Below, in pieces: positions 31,436 through 42,640 of a stretch of DNA of 64,000 nucleotides. A program made the translations under genes and the position numbers. The notes beneath the pieces were generated by a model. That model saw only the letters and a list, made by a program, of their open reading frames with translations. It was not told the DNA's origin and did not search any database. Source of the stretch: Effrenium voratum (lineage: Eukaryota > Sar > Dinophyceae > Suessiales > Symbiodiniaceae); NCBI GenBank assembly GCA_963377175.1, contig CAUJNA010002890.1:1620010-1684009 (forward strand), in the 5' to 3' direction. Position 1 is the stretch's first letter, and every line of letters starts with the position of its first letter.

Positions 31436-31853
31436 GGCAGGCTGGCCCAAAAAGAGAAGCGTTTGTCGGACCAATAGAGTACCACCCTAGCGCTAATGCT
31501 AACCTATAGACCATGAGGGCAAACCAAAGAGGTTAAAGTGTTCGGAGATAAACTGGCAGGGACATACTTAGCAAGGAGACCACAAGAAAAAGAGTTGGCA
31601 CCACATGTTGGCCGGGCAACGCACATAGACAACTACAAAAAAACACATTCTGGGGGCATTCCGACTATCACACTCTGTTGGGCTTCATCGATCAATCGAG
31701 CTCTTGCAAAGCAACATATGGAGCGTCATATCCGTCCAGTCCAGCCTCAATCATTTTCCTCAAGGCCACTTGAGCCCTTCCCAGCACATTTTGACATTCC
31801 TGTTTGATATACGTACACAGCAAGCTGACCCTTCTTTGAAGCTGCGAGTTGTT

Positions 31854-31990
31854 GAATTGCGACTCATCGATGGGAGAAAGGTCTGCGACAGTTGGTAGAG
31901 GCTTCGCTAGAGCCTAAACCAGTGCAATTTCGAGCACCCCAATTACGCCGGGAACCGCCAACGCGGCCCCAAAGGGAGTTTCGTCGAAAC
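31854..31990 (+). other. short open frame inside the inserted block
   Basis: One frame reads HRWEKGLRQLVEASLEPKPV followed by a basic tail to a stop (tga) near 31996. It may be the remnant of a gene carried by the insertion. Not recognised. Confidence 0.25.
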
Positions 31991-32177
31991 AGATGATGAA
32001 ACACTTCAACACAACAAGGGCGCTTTAAGTTGGGCTTGCGCTCTGGACGGGGTTGTGGCAGCGTGGCATTGCTCTAAAACAAAGTTCGTGGTTGGAGGTG
32101 TGTTATGGAAAATCAACCCTATACGTCGGCGATGTTTGGTTCGCGAGCAACTTGTCATGACGATCCATCGCCTCTCT

Positions 32178-32219
32178 GTAAGCGTACTTAATTAAATGTA
32201 AGCGTACTTAATTAAATGG
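32178..32219. repeat. 21-bp perfect tandem duplication
   Basis: gtaagcgtacttaattaaat stands twice in a row with no mismatch. Confidence 0.85.
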
Positions 32220-33662
32220 TTCCGGCAGGTGCCTCGGGACAGCAAAGGTCGCAACTAACAAATAGCGCATTTAAGATATACGCAGGTACGGTGTCGAATT
32301 CGTGCCCGTGTAGACAGCAACGATGCAGCGTCATTTGCTGAAGTCTTCTGTTCGGGGTAGCAACCCCCATCAGTGCAGTGTGTGTGTCGACTTTGTTGGA
32401 TTGACGGATCTCCTGTTGCGAAGTATTTTGCAAGGAGTTGTTTCCTCCAAGCGTGGCTCTTATGCGTAATATTTTGGCTTTTTGATAGGTTTTGGCCAAC
32501 CCGCGGTGCCTTGGTGTCACCCTGCGCTGGAAATTTAATGTTGTGACTAAAGAGCTTGAACTATCGAACACGTGCTGCAAGCCAGCCCTTCAACCAGGTA
32601 AGCGTTCCAGTCGAAAGTCCTCAGCGAGATCTGCACACTATGCAAGTCAATCGCGCGCTGACAGGTAAGCAACATTTGCCGGCAATGATCGCCGGGGTTG
32701 GCTAGAGTCATTTCTGTGCCCTATAGGTTCGTGGCCAGGAATTTGCATGTTTGTTAGTTTGCAATGCGTCACTCCGAGGCTGCCTTTGTCTTTTTCTGCC
32801 CTGTGAGTTTGAAGTTGTTGCCCCAACGGACGTAAAAGAGTGGTTGGAAGGCGTCGTCGAACGGAGTTGTCGAAATGGTTGTCGGAAAGTTTGTCGAAAC
32901 CCTTGTCGGATCTTGTCGGTTTGAATGTCCCGAAAAATTGGCTACATTCAGGTTTATCGGGGCAATATAGAAAGGCATACATACCATGTATGTATATTTA
33001 TATGTCTAGATATTGATATAGATATGTGTGCTATGTATACGTACGTGTATGTATATATATATATATACACGTGTTGCATGTATTATACATGGCTTCTACT
33101 TGTCATCATCATTTTTTGTTGGCTCTGATTGCTTTGGATGACGAGCATGTGTGGGTAACCTGAAACACATACTAGTACACAGGTGTCTATACATATGGTT
33201 CAACAAACCTGGGTCCTGTTAAGCTGTTAACCCTCTTTGGACTTTCAGACGCGCACTAGGGGGGGACCCCTAGTAGGATGGCTTCTACTCAAATCCGATT
33301 CTACTAAATCGTGGGTCCCATACACTGGAAGCACTGCTCAAGCGTTGAACGGCAATCCAGGAGGTTTTGCGGGATGTCCTGCTTTGACCCTAGGGTTCAA
33401 CCGATTTCCATAAAATTTGGCCAAAGGGGACCCAATTCAGATGATGGCAATCCTGAACGGAAACAATGGTGGTTATACGTTGAATGGTGGCAACTGAAAT
33501 CCAAGGTGGATGGAGCTTTCCTGAAGCTTCTGCCACAGCACTTGTTTTTCCTTTGGCAAAAGTCCGTCTTCAACCCACGATGCGAGTCAGGTTCCGTCAT
33601 GGCTAGCAACATCTGTGACTCACGACTTCTAGCTCTCCTACTAGTTGGGCAACACGTGGCCA

Positions 33663-33810
33663 TAAAGTTGATAAGTGGTTAGCCACCTGGGTTGCAACCC
33701 ACTAATCACGCAGATCACAAGGTCAACTCCACTAAGGGGACTTCTAAAGCGGGTGATATCCTAGGTTTCCAAACACTTGCTTACTTGGCCGAACACCCAG
33801 GCAGAGTTTT
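33663..33810. mobile_element. family H element
   Basis: aagtggttagccacctggg with aacccactaatcacgcag and an end ttacttggccgaacaccca. Confidence 0.55.
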
Positions 33811-34379
33811 GACGAAATGCACAGAGCGTTCACGTTTTGTGAATTCGCAACAACTTGACATCCACATCTTTTCTGCGAGGACCTGACGAAGACACACGGC
33901 CGGCAGGACTAAGTTTTGTTTAGAGCCGGCCAGAAATCCATGTGTTTGTCAAGGTCTACCCTCCCTCCCACTAACATGGTACCGGACAGAGGGTCCTTAA
34001 AGAGGAAATGGATCTTCCCAGTCCCCTCCCACAGATGTCTTTCTGTTAGTGGGAGGAAGGGTATATCGTACTTGGACGACTTGTGGTTTCTTTGGGTTGC
34101 GAGTTCTGGAGATGCGAGATGCCACATTTAGGTGTTGGACGCGTGGCTCTACCAGTACGTGGCCCCATATTTGCCTGCAGCTTCGTTGCATTGGCGGCCA
34201 AGCTTCTCTGTCTGAAGCGGTGGACATCCACCGTCGAAAATGAAACACCTCGAAGTCCCTTTCTTAGATGGTACCACAAAAGTGGACAGAGCTCAACACG
34301 TGGCGATTCAGGCTTTCGTCCATCCACAGTATCATGGCTTTGACCGGTGTCCCTCCGAGTTTGAGAAAGCACCCACGCG

Positions 34380-34494
34380 GATGTTCAACCAACGTCAGGC
34401 AAGTAGGTTTGAACCGAAAGGATAACTAGGGCAATTGGGGTTGGTCCAATTTTCACCTTACAACTTTGTTGTGAGGTTGGTGGAACATCCAAGT
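34380..34494. mobile_element. family H TIR element
   Basis: ggatgttcaaccaacgtcagg and aggttggtggaacatccaag are inverted ends. Confidence 0.7.
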
Positions 34495-35630
34495 AAAGAC
34501 CATCTCAGGCGCCATGTTTAGAAGTCTGGCCATTGACATAGCGACCTGACTTGGGCGACTTGGGACGGCGGCCGCCAAAAAATCATCAGTGCCACCCTCC
34601 AAATCCCTTTTCGTTTGGATTCGGGTTAAGTAGATAGGTGTCCTTTTTAGGTTGGTTGGGTTAGACATAGTTCGCACTGGTTTCTGGGTTTTGTTCCATG
34701 TACCAAGGCCATCTATTTTGCCCAAAGGCAACCATGGCCTACGGCCAAGTAGTTTTGTTTTTCTCTTCCAACGGCCTCCTTGGTACCTCAGGCGGATCGG
34801 AATCTGCATACGATGTTTTGAAAGGTTCAATCCTAAAATCTATTGTCAGGGGCCCCCCAAAGAGGGGACCCCCCAAAATCCTATTAGCCCCTAATAGGCC
34901 ATATTAGTCGCTAAAATCGCCCCTATTGGGATTAGGGGGTTCAGGGGCCCTTGACACAACCATAGGATAAGACCTTGTTTTTTGAGGGTACCGCTTGAGA
35001 CCCTCACAGAAACCCTTTGTGACATTGACTGGTTGCCAGTGCGCCGAAAAACATCCTGAGGATGCCGTGCCTCTATCCTTGACATGGCTGGGGTAAATTC
35101 AAGTCATGCTCAATTAGTTGGTGGTTTGGACAGGTTGGGATTTGGAATTGCACCCCTGCTTTTTCGGCTGTTTCCCCTGGGTGGTTGAGGGTTTCCTGAA
35201 AAGATTCGGATCCCTGGAAAGAATGGGGAAGGTACCCCTAGACTTTTGTGGGGGGCAAATGGGAAGCCACCCGGAAGACCACCAAAATCAGAGGGAAGCG
35301 AAAACCAATGGGTGTCTCTCTTTGAGGGTACCCTCTTTTTTGGGGTTGCAAGGGGACATCAACAAGAGAAATGCACATTTGTTGAAAGGTAAGGCCATTT
35401 GACTCACATCCTGAACCGGTCTTTTTGTGTCCTTGGGATATTATGCGTCTATGACGACCAAACGTGATTTTAAAATGAGAAAAATGAATTGAGACCAATT
35501 ATGGCCCTTGTACTACCCGTGTTTCAGTAAAATCAGGCTGTTTGTTGGCACATCGAGTCCTCGAAGAGTTGATTCGACGGGGGGCCACCCCCCAAAACTG
35601 CCAACCGACGGATGCAAAGCGATGCCAAAA
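34495..35630. other. intron stretch without an exon
   Basis: It contains paired ggccccccaaagagggg / cctattagcccctaatagg words (34850-34950) and a 'tttgagggtaccctc' repeat (35316-35345), also seen near 28610, 36177, 37115, 45095 and 48970. No coding island was recognised. Confidence 0.4.
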
Positions 35631-35639
35631 GGTCAGCAG

Positions 35640-35700
35640 CGACAGCCTCTCCAACGTCCTGGGGGTGGTCCGACTTCTTCGACTCACGCGCGTGTTCAAA
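35640..35700 (+). CDS. channel exon, S4 voltage sensor of VSD 1
   Basis: Between ggtcagcag and a GT donor (ttcaaa|gtcatc) the frame reads DSLSNVLGVVRLLRLTRVFK. Arg-x-x-Arg-x-x-Arg-x-x-Lys at three-residue spacing is the S4 voltage-sensor pattern, and DSLSNVL is a normal S3-S4 linker. Phase does not match the S3 exon directly, so another small exon may lie between 29.17 and 35.64 kb. Confidence 0.85.
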
Positions 35701-36409
35701 GTCATCGCCTTCATGTGGCTTCACTGCAATTGTGCGTGCCATTTGTTGTTTGATATTCTCGGTTTCCCATTGTTGATGAACGTATTGCAGAAGATACTGG
35801 GCTCAACATGTAGGAATGAGCATGAGTAACTTGTCCTCTTCTCACTCCGTGAGTTACTGGCCTTTTGGGTTTGGACCATTTTGGTGGGAAACCCCACAAA
35901 GACACCAGCAACCCTGGATTCAACATGACCACTCTTCAAACAATGGTTGGGTTCGTACAACCACCATTGTTATTCTGTTCAGGACTGTCATCATCTAAAT
36001 TTGGGCCTTGCCATTCTTTTAATGGCCCTTAGAGAGCAAGGCGTTCCGGTGGAGGGCAGGGAGGCTGATAAATTGAGGGATATGTCCCGATCGCAGCTAC
36101 TGCCCTGGGATTGGCCACATTGGTATATCGCCCAAATAATCGCTTCAGGCTCAGGTTCATATTTGGATGTCCTGTTTGAGGGCACCCTCTTCTTGTGGCT
36201 CAGGAAAACCAGCAGGACAGCCACCATGTTGGGGGCCCCCGAAAAAGGACGAGCTACCCATTTGGTCTACCACATTCCCCACTTCACACTCACTTCCGAT
36301 CGAGTGGACTGGCCGCTAAAAGTCTTAGGTCGCAAATCAGCTACCTGGACCCTCAAGCTGCCCACACATCGAAACACATATCCCATGAACCGAGCTCACA
36401 TTTTCCATG

Positions 36410-36490
36410 GCGCCAAAAAGAGGGGTGCGGATCCGCGCCGTTTGTCCCATGAGGCCAGAAACCAAAGTCCGCGCGAAAGCAGTTTGCGCC
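36410..36490 (+). CDS. candidate exon, basic linker between the VSDs
   Basis: One frame reads GAKKRGADPRRLSHEARNQS then PRESS. A basic disordered sequence would suit the cytosolic linker between VSD 1 and VSD 2. Splice sites are not settled, and a nearby frame at 36548-36650 is also open. Confidence 0.3.
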
Positions 36491-36741
36491 CACCCCACCC
36501 CACCACGACCCGCCCCGCCCCGCCCCACCCCTTCCGCTTTTGCTTGAGGCTGGAGAACGATCTGTCTTGGACGGAGGGCGCCGGCTTTCAATCATTCATC
36601 GGCCCGAAGCTCAGCTTTTCGCCCTGGCCTTCGATTCGAATTTCAAAAAACCCACCCCGCCTCAGAGACTTGGTGGTTTGGTTCTTTCCGGAATTCGTAC
36701 ACATGTTCAACTCGATCCCGCAAAATAGGAGATGCCTTTGA

Positions 36742-36837
36742 GTACCTGGAGTCTCCACGACCCTAGAAAAATGGGGTCATTACCCAAAATGGTGGGGTCA
36801 TTGACCCATTTTCAATTGGTCATGGATACTCCAGGTA
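36742..36837. mobile_element. family C TIR element
   Basis: tacctggagtctccacgac and gtcatggatactccaggta ends; ggggtcattacccaaaatg inside. Confidence 0.8.
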
Positions 36838-36959
36838 CAGCCTAAGTGTCTTACAAATCAAAGCCCCCAAAGCTCAATGCAGCCCTCGGACACCTTAAGT
36901 CCTCACAGGCCCTTGTTGGCAGCTCGTCGCTTATGCGAAGAGTAGATACACCATTGCCT

Positions 36960-37071
36960 CACGTCCTGATTCCGGAGTTGCTCGACTAGAAACTTTCTGG
37001 GAAGACCATTTTGGTGGCAAACAAGAAGTTTGTGTACCTTTCTTTTGGCCGATCCACTCGATCGGACGTGA
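36960..37071. mobile_element. family E TIR element
   Basis: ctcacgtcctgattccgg and cactcgatcggacgtgac ends; tctgggaagaccattttggt inside. Confidence 0.75.
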
Positions 37072-37272
37072 CTTCCCCCTGGTAGTTTGGGGGCAATGGA
37101 TATCGGTTTGTATTTTTTGAGGGTACATCTTTTTTGGCGGCTTTGCAGGGCCGCCCAAAGGAAAACCGTCCTTTTGGGACGGTCCGCCCAACAAAAACGA
37201 CCGACCGACCCATCTATCCTTTTCCGACGCGCGGGGCATCCGCGCGTCCTTCGGGCTCGGGGAAGTCGTCAG

Positions 37273-37370
37273 GCGGAGTCATCGCGGTGAATGCGCTGCT
37301 TATGGGCTGCGAGACGGATTACAAGTGGGGCGGTTGGCTGGTGATTGAGAACTTCCTTCTTTGCGCCTGG
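37273..37370 (+). CDS. channel exon, S1 and start of S2 of VSD 2
   Basis: After gtcgtcag the frame reads VIAVNALLMGCETDYKWGG then WLVIENFLLCAW. VxNALLMGxETD is a typical S1 end and WLVIENFLL starts S2. A GC donor (gcctgg|gccaaa) is possible, but phase to the next exon is not proven; the frame remains open to a stop at 37395. A family C element follows at 37398. Confidence 0.8.
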
Positions 37371-37397
37371 GCCAAAGCCCTGCCCTGGAGGGTCTAA

Positions 37398-37493
37398 GTA
37401 CCTGGAATCTCCATGACCCTTGAAAATGGGGTCATTACCTAACACACTGTGATCATTGACCCATTCTTTAAGGGACATGGAGACTCTAGGTAC
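37398..37493. mobile_element. family C TIR element after the VSD 2 S1 exon
   Basis: tacctggaatctccatgac and acatggagactctaggta ends; ggggtcattacctaac inside. It abuts a family M copy. Confidence 0.8.
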
Positions 37494-37494
37494 T

Positions 37495-37635
37495 GGTAAT
37501 GTTGACCCCATATTAGACAACCTCTATTTACTAATAAGGGGGTGTCCCTGGTTTTAGCGGGGATTCATCACTTTTGGAGGGGAACACCCTCCACATTAGT
37601 AAACAGGGGTTTGTTAGTATTGGGTCAACATTACT
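37495..37635. mobile_element. family M TIR element
   Basis: taatgttgaccccatatt and tattgggtcaacatta are inverted ends; ctggttttagcggggattca and ggaggggaacaccct inside. Partial copies are at 22465 and 54630. Confidence 0.8.
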
Positions 37636-37854
37636 AGTACGGCTTTTGGTTTGGTCGGTACTTGAAAGAAAATCCTCAAATCGCCCATTATTTTTTCGGT
37701 ACCAAGTGACCCTTTTGTGGACAAACACCAAGCCCCAAGAACACATTGTGTGGAGATGCCCTTTGGCACAGATTTGGCTGTGATGTTCAAACCAAAAGAC
37801 CCTGGAAAGAGCTGAAGCCTTACAAATCACTCCCTAAGTCTTGTTTTGCCTTTT

Positions 37855-38069
37855 ACTCGCGTTTGGTTGATCTTTGTGGGGTTTGGACCATTTTAGTGGT
37901 GCCCAGTGCTTCCAGTTACCACTATAGCAGCTAATCCAAGAAACCAGAATGTATAACCTAGAGGTAAGCCAATCTGGGTACCTATTATAGTGGCGAAACG
38001 CCTGGAAGCACTGGCGTAGACAAGAAAGTTTCGACCATTTTATTTGACCAATCCACACCGGACGTGAGC
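37855..38069. mobile_element. family E element split by a nested element
   Basis: tttggaccattttagtggtg is broken by an insert running from cccagtgcttccagttacc to tggaagcactggcg (37900-38016), then cgaccattttatttgacc and ggacgtgagc complete family E. Confidence 0.6.
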
Positions 38070-38828
38070 TAAGCAATTGCTGCGAGCATATCATGCTCTC
38101 CTAACACCTGAGCCAGAAACAAAACCCGGCTAGATGAAGATTCAGGGATAGTCCCAACCATAAATTAAATGGGTGCAGCCGCCTTGCTTGCTCTTTACAT
38201 GGTTCTGAGTAGACCATTTTAATACTGTACCAGGCTTTGATTGTGACTCACCTCAGCTTGGTTATTCCACCCAATGAATGCCCGAAGATGACCACGCCCA
38301 ATTGCGCTTAGGTTTCCGTTGGTTACCTTTCTTTAGATACCTAAAGGGTTCGAACTAGAAATAGGTACGACATCCCTTCCTTTGGATTGTATTTAGTGGG
38401 CTCCTTACAGATGTGGAATTCGACTCACGGCTCGATCACGTCAGATTCTTCAGACTAAAGATTGAACAACTCCTTTCATATCTGCTGATCATCTCTGGGC
38501 AGTTCATTTTTGCATATGTTGTGCCGTCAGCCCCTTCCCCCCCAACAAAAGAAAGCTGGAAACTGGCAACGCGTCCAGCTTAATTCAAGCGTTTAACCCA
38601 GTCTATCCAGAGTTCCTTTGTCGCACCTTCGGATGTACCTAGGGGCTTTTCAAGGGGTCGTTTGGTAAATCCCCGCGAGCCAAAGGATCCTTATGGCGAA
38701 GTTAAGGACCCAATTCAGCCCGAGGGCCCGTGGCGTTTGCCATTTCTTTTTACCAACCCAGATATCCGTACCGCGGTCCGCACCCATTGGAGGGCGGGGA
38801 GCTTCCTCTAAAGGGACAGACTGTACGT

Positions 38829-39003
38829 GGGGTAAGTGGGTAAGTAATAACCATGGTGAGATCACCCACAAAAGCCATGGTTATAAGTCTCCGTTCGGTG
38901 GGTTATAACCAGGCTTACTAACCCTAACCACTTACTATCCATGGTCAGTTGGTTATGACCAGGCTTACTTACCACTTACCAAGTGCAATGCCCCTGAAAG
39001 TAG
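38829..39003. mobile_element. compound family B element
   Basis: Two series of ggttataaccaggcttac / accatggtgag words, then ccacttaccaagtgc and gcccctgaaagtagg. Two copies seem fused. Confidence 0.6.
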
Positions 39004-39163
39004 GGACCTTCAGGCTGCATCCTCTTGCCCACGGCAAGTTCAGTTTTTACTTACTTCCCAGCATGTTTTTCATGGAACCACGGAGGGATTCGGGTGTTTG
39101 GGGTCCCATGGTCTTGCTTAGAAAGTTGGACTGCCTGGGAAACCACAACAAGTGGTTTCTTGT

Positions 39164-39278
39164 CTTCCATTTGCTTAATAATATATATATATATATATAT
39201 TTATGTTCCCTTGTTGGTTGTAATAGGAATTGATCACTACTGGACATATTGTTTTTCCAGGGGTCTTAACCAAATGGA
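39164..39278. mobile_element. family A TIR element
   Basis: tcttccatttgcttaata and cttaaccaaatggaagt ends; cccttgttggttgtaatagg inside. A TA microsatellite has expanded in its left part. Confidence 0.8.
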
Positions 39279-40270
39279 AGTTATAAGGGTCATTCCCCGA
39301 TTCCCCCAGAGCCTGCAACGTAATCCGCAGAGCAAGCTACAGTCCTCCTGTGAACGAACAGAAAACATCATGACCTTCCCCCTTTTGTGAAGGATCGCAT
39401 CGGTAAAGGGTACATATTTTGCAGGGGTCTTCTTTTTGTTCCCTTGGGTATGGTTTTTTCCGGCTTGGCTGTCAACATCTCTTTTTTGTTGGCAATGTCT
39501 CCTGCGATTCCTTGTGAAGGTGATGTTAGATTGGACGTACAGGTTTGGGTTTGTCTCACAATTGAGCCCCCAAATGGCAACGGCTTCCTTCTGGTTTTCC
39601 TTTGAATCCAACCTAAGGGGCTTCCAAACAAAGAATGCCCAGCCTCCCATCTGGTCCCATCTGGTTGGGGCTTCCCGTTTTGCACTTGGAGCCATCTTAC
39701 CAACCTTTGCTTCAACGTGCCCCGTGTGGAGTTGACCTGGTTGTGTCAGCAACCACTTAACAAGTTGGCCGAACAGTACTGAACAAGGGTCCCAAAACGG
39801 GTATAAACCCGTTAGGTTGGGTGAGCAAAACGGGACTGCGCAAACTAAACCAAGATACCGCTACTGAAGGGGTCCCAAAAGGGGTACCCATCCCGGTGAT
39901 TCCCTTTCCCCGGTTTTCTGACCAAAGAAACCAGCCCAGCACCAACAGGACAATTGCTTACCGAGCGGCGAAACGCCGAGGGAATAGGCGAATGGAATAG
40001 GGAAGGTTTTCCCCTATCAGACTTCCCTGCAACGCACAAAGGGTCCATCAAACAGGGTTTGCATTTTGCTTGGATGTTAGGACTTTAACTTTTTGCCAAC
40101 TAATGGGTTTTCCGTATCAAACCACTATCTGAGCCATTTCCCTTTCTCAAGTGGGTCAGTTTTCCTTGTCGCCCACCAGAAAGTTGATCAACCTTTGAAG
40201 GTGACAAATCCAGTAACCCCTGGAGAAAAACGACGAGCCACCCAGAACTTCCTTTTGCTGCTGTTGGAGC

Positions 40271-40402
40271 TACTTGAGGGGGTAGGGCACTTAGTAAGTG
40301 GGTAATAACCATGGTTATAATCCACTCATGATAATAAGTCTCCCTTCCGTGGGTTATAACCAGGCTGACTAACCACTTACCAAGTACCCTGCCCCTTTAA
40401 GT
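40271..40402. mobile_element. family B TIR element
   Basis: acttgagggggtagggcactt and aagtaccctgcccctttaag ends. It is followed at once by the CCCTA-rich duplicate. Confidence 0.75.
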
Positions 40403-40403
40403 G

Positions 40404-40492
40404 CCCTACCCTACCTACCCTACCCTACCTACCCTACCCTACCTACCCTACCCAGTTTGGCCGTTCCCCTTCGGAGTTCAAGAAGAGAAACG
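40404..40492. repeat. ccctac array plus S2-exon flank, duplicate copy 1
   Basis: Alternating ccctac and ctacc runs are followed by tttggccgttcccctt and caagaagagaaacgacgc, which resembles the flank of the S2 exon at 40639-40731. Confidence 0.8.
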
Positions 40493-40638
40493 ACGCATTA
40501 TTTGCGGACCACTGACTAGAAACCTCTTGCCATGGTCATGAACTTTTATGGAACTTTACGTGGGCCTCTATTTTTGTTCGGAACCGCAGAGAAACGACCG
40601 GGCCAGAGCTTCCTTCCCTTTTAAAAGTGCTTTACTTT

Positions 40639-40731
40639 TCCTACCCTACCCTACCCTACCCTACCCTACCCTACCCTACCCTACCCCCCATTTTGGCCAT
40701 TCCCCTTGAGAGTCCAAGAAGAGAAACGCGA
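40639..40731. repeat. ccctac array plus S2-exon flank, duplicate copy 2
   Basis: About nine ctacc pentamers, then tttggccattccccttgag and ccaagaagagaaacgcgag, the last two bases being the acceptor of the S2 exon. It resembles an interstitial TAGGG array on the - strand. Confidence 0.8.
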
Positions 40732-40732
40732 G

Positions 40733-40830
40733 GTATCTACGTCTTCGAGCTGGTGGTCCGCCTGAAACGCCTGGGCCGGGAGTTCTTCTCCTGCGAGAGC
40801 CCGGACATCGCCCCTCGGATTGAGACCGGG
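40733..40830 (+). CDS. channel exon, end of S2 and S2-S3 linker of VSD 2
   Basis: After aaacgcgag the frame reads IYVFELVVRLKRLGREFFSC then ESPDIAPRIETG. YVFELVVR is the S2 end with the conserved E and R, and GREFF is the usual linker before S3. A phase-0 end fits the next exon if a GC donor is used at 40810 or 40831. Confidence 0.85.
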
Positions 40831-41094
40831 GCGACTGGTGACTCCTTGGCTTGGGCAGTGGCCCAAAATGGTTTGTGACTGCTCGTATGAATGCCTTACA
40901 TGACTTCTTGGCGAATCGAACACCCAAGTAGAAACAGGTCAAATTCCCGTCAGGTTTTAGTAGAAACCGTGAAGTTCCCCATAGAATCCGGTTAAAATGA
41001 CCCTGTAGAAAGCCGTCAAAAAGCTCCTCCCGTTTCTTTCTTCAGCCCTCGGAGCGCCTCAATGGCGCCTGGGCGAGCCTCAAGCTAACTTCAG

Positions 41095-41178
41095 GTATGG
41101 AATCTGCTGGATATGGCCATCGTGCTCTCCTCCGCCGTTCCTCGGACGGATGGGTTGGAGTCGGCGCCAGAAAGTTTG
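41095..41178 (+). CDS. channel exon, S3 of VSD 2
   Basis: After taacttcag the frame reads VWNLLDMAIVLSSAVPRTDG then LESAPESL. WNLLDMAIVL is a textbook S3 start with the conserved W and D. A GT donor (agtttg|gttacc) stands 5 bp before the family F element; earlier donors are possible at 41154. Confidence 0.85.
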
Positions 41179-41182
41179 GTTA

Positions 41183-41309
41183 CCTAGGTCCCCCAGCTAG
41201 GTGCCCTTTCTCACCCAACTTTGTTGGTTGGGGGGGTTCCCCTACTAAAGTAGACGTCCTGAAAAAATCGGGTACCAACTTATTCTAACCTTTCTACTGG
41301 AGGACCTAG
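41183..41309. mobile_element. family F introner-like element after the S3 exon
   Basis: aggtcccccagctaggtgcc and tctactggaggacctag ends; ggttcccctactaaagtagac inside. A complete copy next to an assigned exon. Confidence 0.8.
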
Positions 41310-41726
41310 TGGTGGGAAGACAACTCAGGTTGACTTCAATGTTTCAGCTTGAAAGGTCCACGTACCTAAGGAGCCGAAGAACTCATTTCAGTCAGCGAAT
41401 CGACCTGAAATGACCTTTTGGTTTTCCCTTGTTGGCAACCCGTTTTTTTTACTTGGCTCCCAGCCATCCGGTTCCTTAGCCGTTTAGCTTTCTAGTGTTT
41501 AGAGGTAGTTTCCGAGTTTCACCCACTAAAAGTTAGCTCCACTCTTCGCGGAAAATCTGAACACGGGCAGCGTTGGGTCGAAGGTCACCTTCTATTTCTT
41601 TGGTCCCCGAAGCCCCCAGCGTAGCATCCTACGACACGAGTCGCAGGTCAAATCAGGTAGTGAGGGTTATTTGTTTCAGGGGTCTTTGATTCCCAAATCT
41701 ATTTGAGAAACTGTTTGGGCGAGCGG

Positions 41727-41829
41727 TACCTGGAGTCTCCTTCTGACCCGTTAAAAATAGGTCCGCGACCAACCATTATTTTAGGTAATGACCAACCATT
41801 TTTCAAGGGTCAGAAGGAGACTCTAGGTA
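41727..41829. mobile_element. family C TIR element
   Basis: tacctggagtctccttctga and tcagaaggagactctaggta ends; gtaatgaccaaccatttttc inside. Confidence 0.85.
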
Positions 41830-41966
41830 TATGACAATCATTTGAAGGTAGTTGGCTTTCTGTGCAGTTACCTCAGTGGGCCATGGTTTTGGGGGGATTT
41901 GGGAGGGGTCAAAGATGCGAAGGTAGCAAGGGGCTTGGATTCGCTGAAGCCAGCGTGTCTCAGGGA

Positions 41967-42062
41967 GATTCCTGGCTGGTTCCGATCATCAACGTCGCAA
42001 GGCCGAGCTCAGGGCAGAATGGGGCCACCACTGGCTCCACGATTTTTTCCAGCAGACAGAGA
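41967..42062 (+). CDS. candidate exon before a family F element, frame uncertain
   Basis: A GC-rich, repeat-free island begins after gtgtctcag and runs to the F start (agactag). All three frames are open; the most protein-like carries DHQRRKAELRAEWGHHWLHD. It could supply the S3-S4 loop of VSD 2 or be non-coding. Confidence 0.3.
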
Positions 42063-42146
42063 CTAGCTCCCCAGTAGTGCCCTTTTACCCATTTTTGGAA
42101 GGGTTCCCCTACTATACCCTTATTGTAGCCTCTCTACTGGAGGACC

Positions 42147-42147
<1 letters not shown>
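42063..42147. mobile_element. family F element, shortened, ending in a GA array
   Basis: ctagctccccagtagtgccc and cctctctactggaggac ends with the middle lost. The GA microsatellite begins exactly at its 3' end. Confidence 0.7.

Positions 42148-42197
<50 letters not shown>
42147..42197. repeat. GA dinucleotide microsatellite
   Basis: About 24 ga units without interruption. Confidence 0.95.
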
Positions 42198-42312
42198 CAA
42201 GACCCTCCGCCTACAGAGAAACAAAGAAAGAGACAAACACATGCGGAGACCGGTTCCAAGGTTCCGGAGCAAAACTCCATAGGCCAATTTGGTAGGTGGT
42301 TCTATCAAGGTC

Positions 42313-42428
42313 TATATGGGTATGGCTCAACATTCAACAGGAGGGGTTACGCAGGTTTTGGTCCATTTGTCCACTTACCAGGGGTTACGCAGGTTTTGGC
42401 ACCGGTTTTTTGAGCCATACCCATATGG
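42313..42428. mobile_element. family I TIR element
   Basis: tatatgggtatggctcaaca and tttgagccatacccatat are inverted ends. The word ggggttacgcaggttttgg occurs twice inside. Confidence 0.8.
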
Positions 42429-42640
42429 GTCAAAATTACATTCACCTGGAAAAAAACAAAACAAACACACGCAGGATTGCGTCCTTGTTTCCATTGACCT
42501 GGTAAACCTCAACCACGGAACCAACCGGTTTTTATCGGGAGCCAGCTGCCGATGTGAGACAATCCCACCAATCCCTTGAGTTAAGCACCAACCAGGTGCC
42601 TGGGCAACGGATTCAACATATTTTGGTCCTTTGTTTGAGG

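Larger units (their letters stand above)
29460..32952. mobile_element. 3.5-kb inserted block with TIR-like ends, no local repeat families
   Basis: tgaaatgtagccattttttg at the left is mirrored at the right by cgaaaaattggctacattca. Both flanks carry gttgtcgga / tttgtcgga words (29515-29600 and 32850-32925). None of the families A-M appears inside, and the text is more AT-rich. No transposase domain is recognisable; open frames are under 125 codons, for example 30586-30870 (+), 31538-31807 (+) and 32212-32580 (-). It lies between the S3 and S4 exons of VSD 1. Confidence 0.45.

Noticed and set aside
35947..36741. A 264-codon frame as one large exon.
   Set aside because: It crosses several dispersed repeats and changes character repeatedly; only a short basic part (36410-36490) is kept as a weak candidate.
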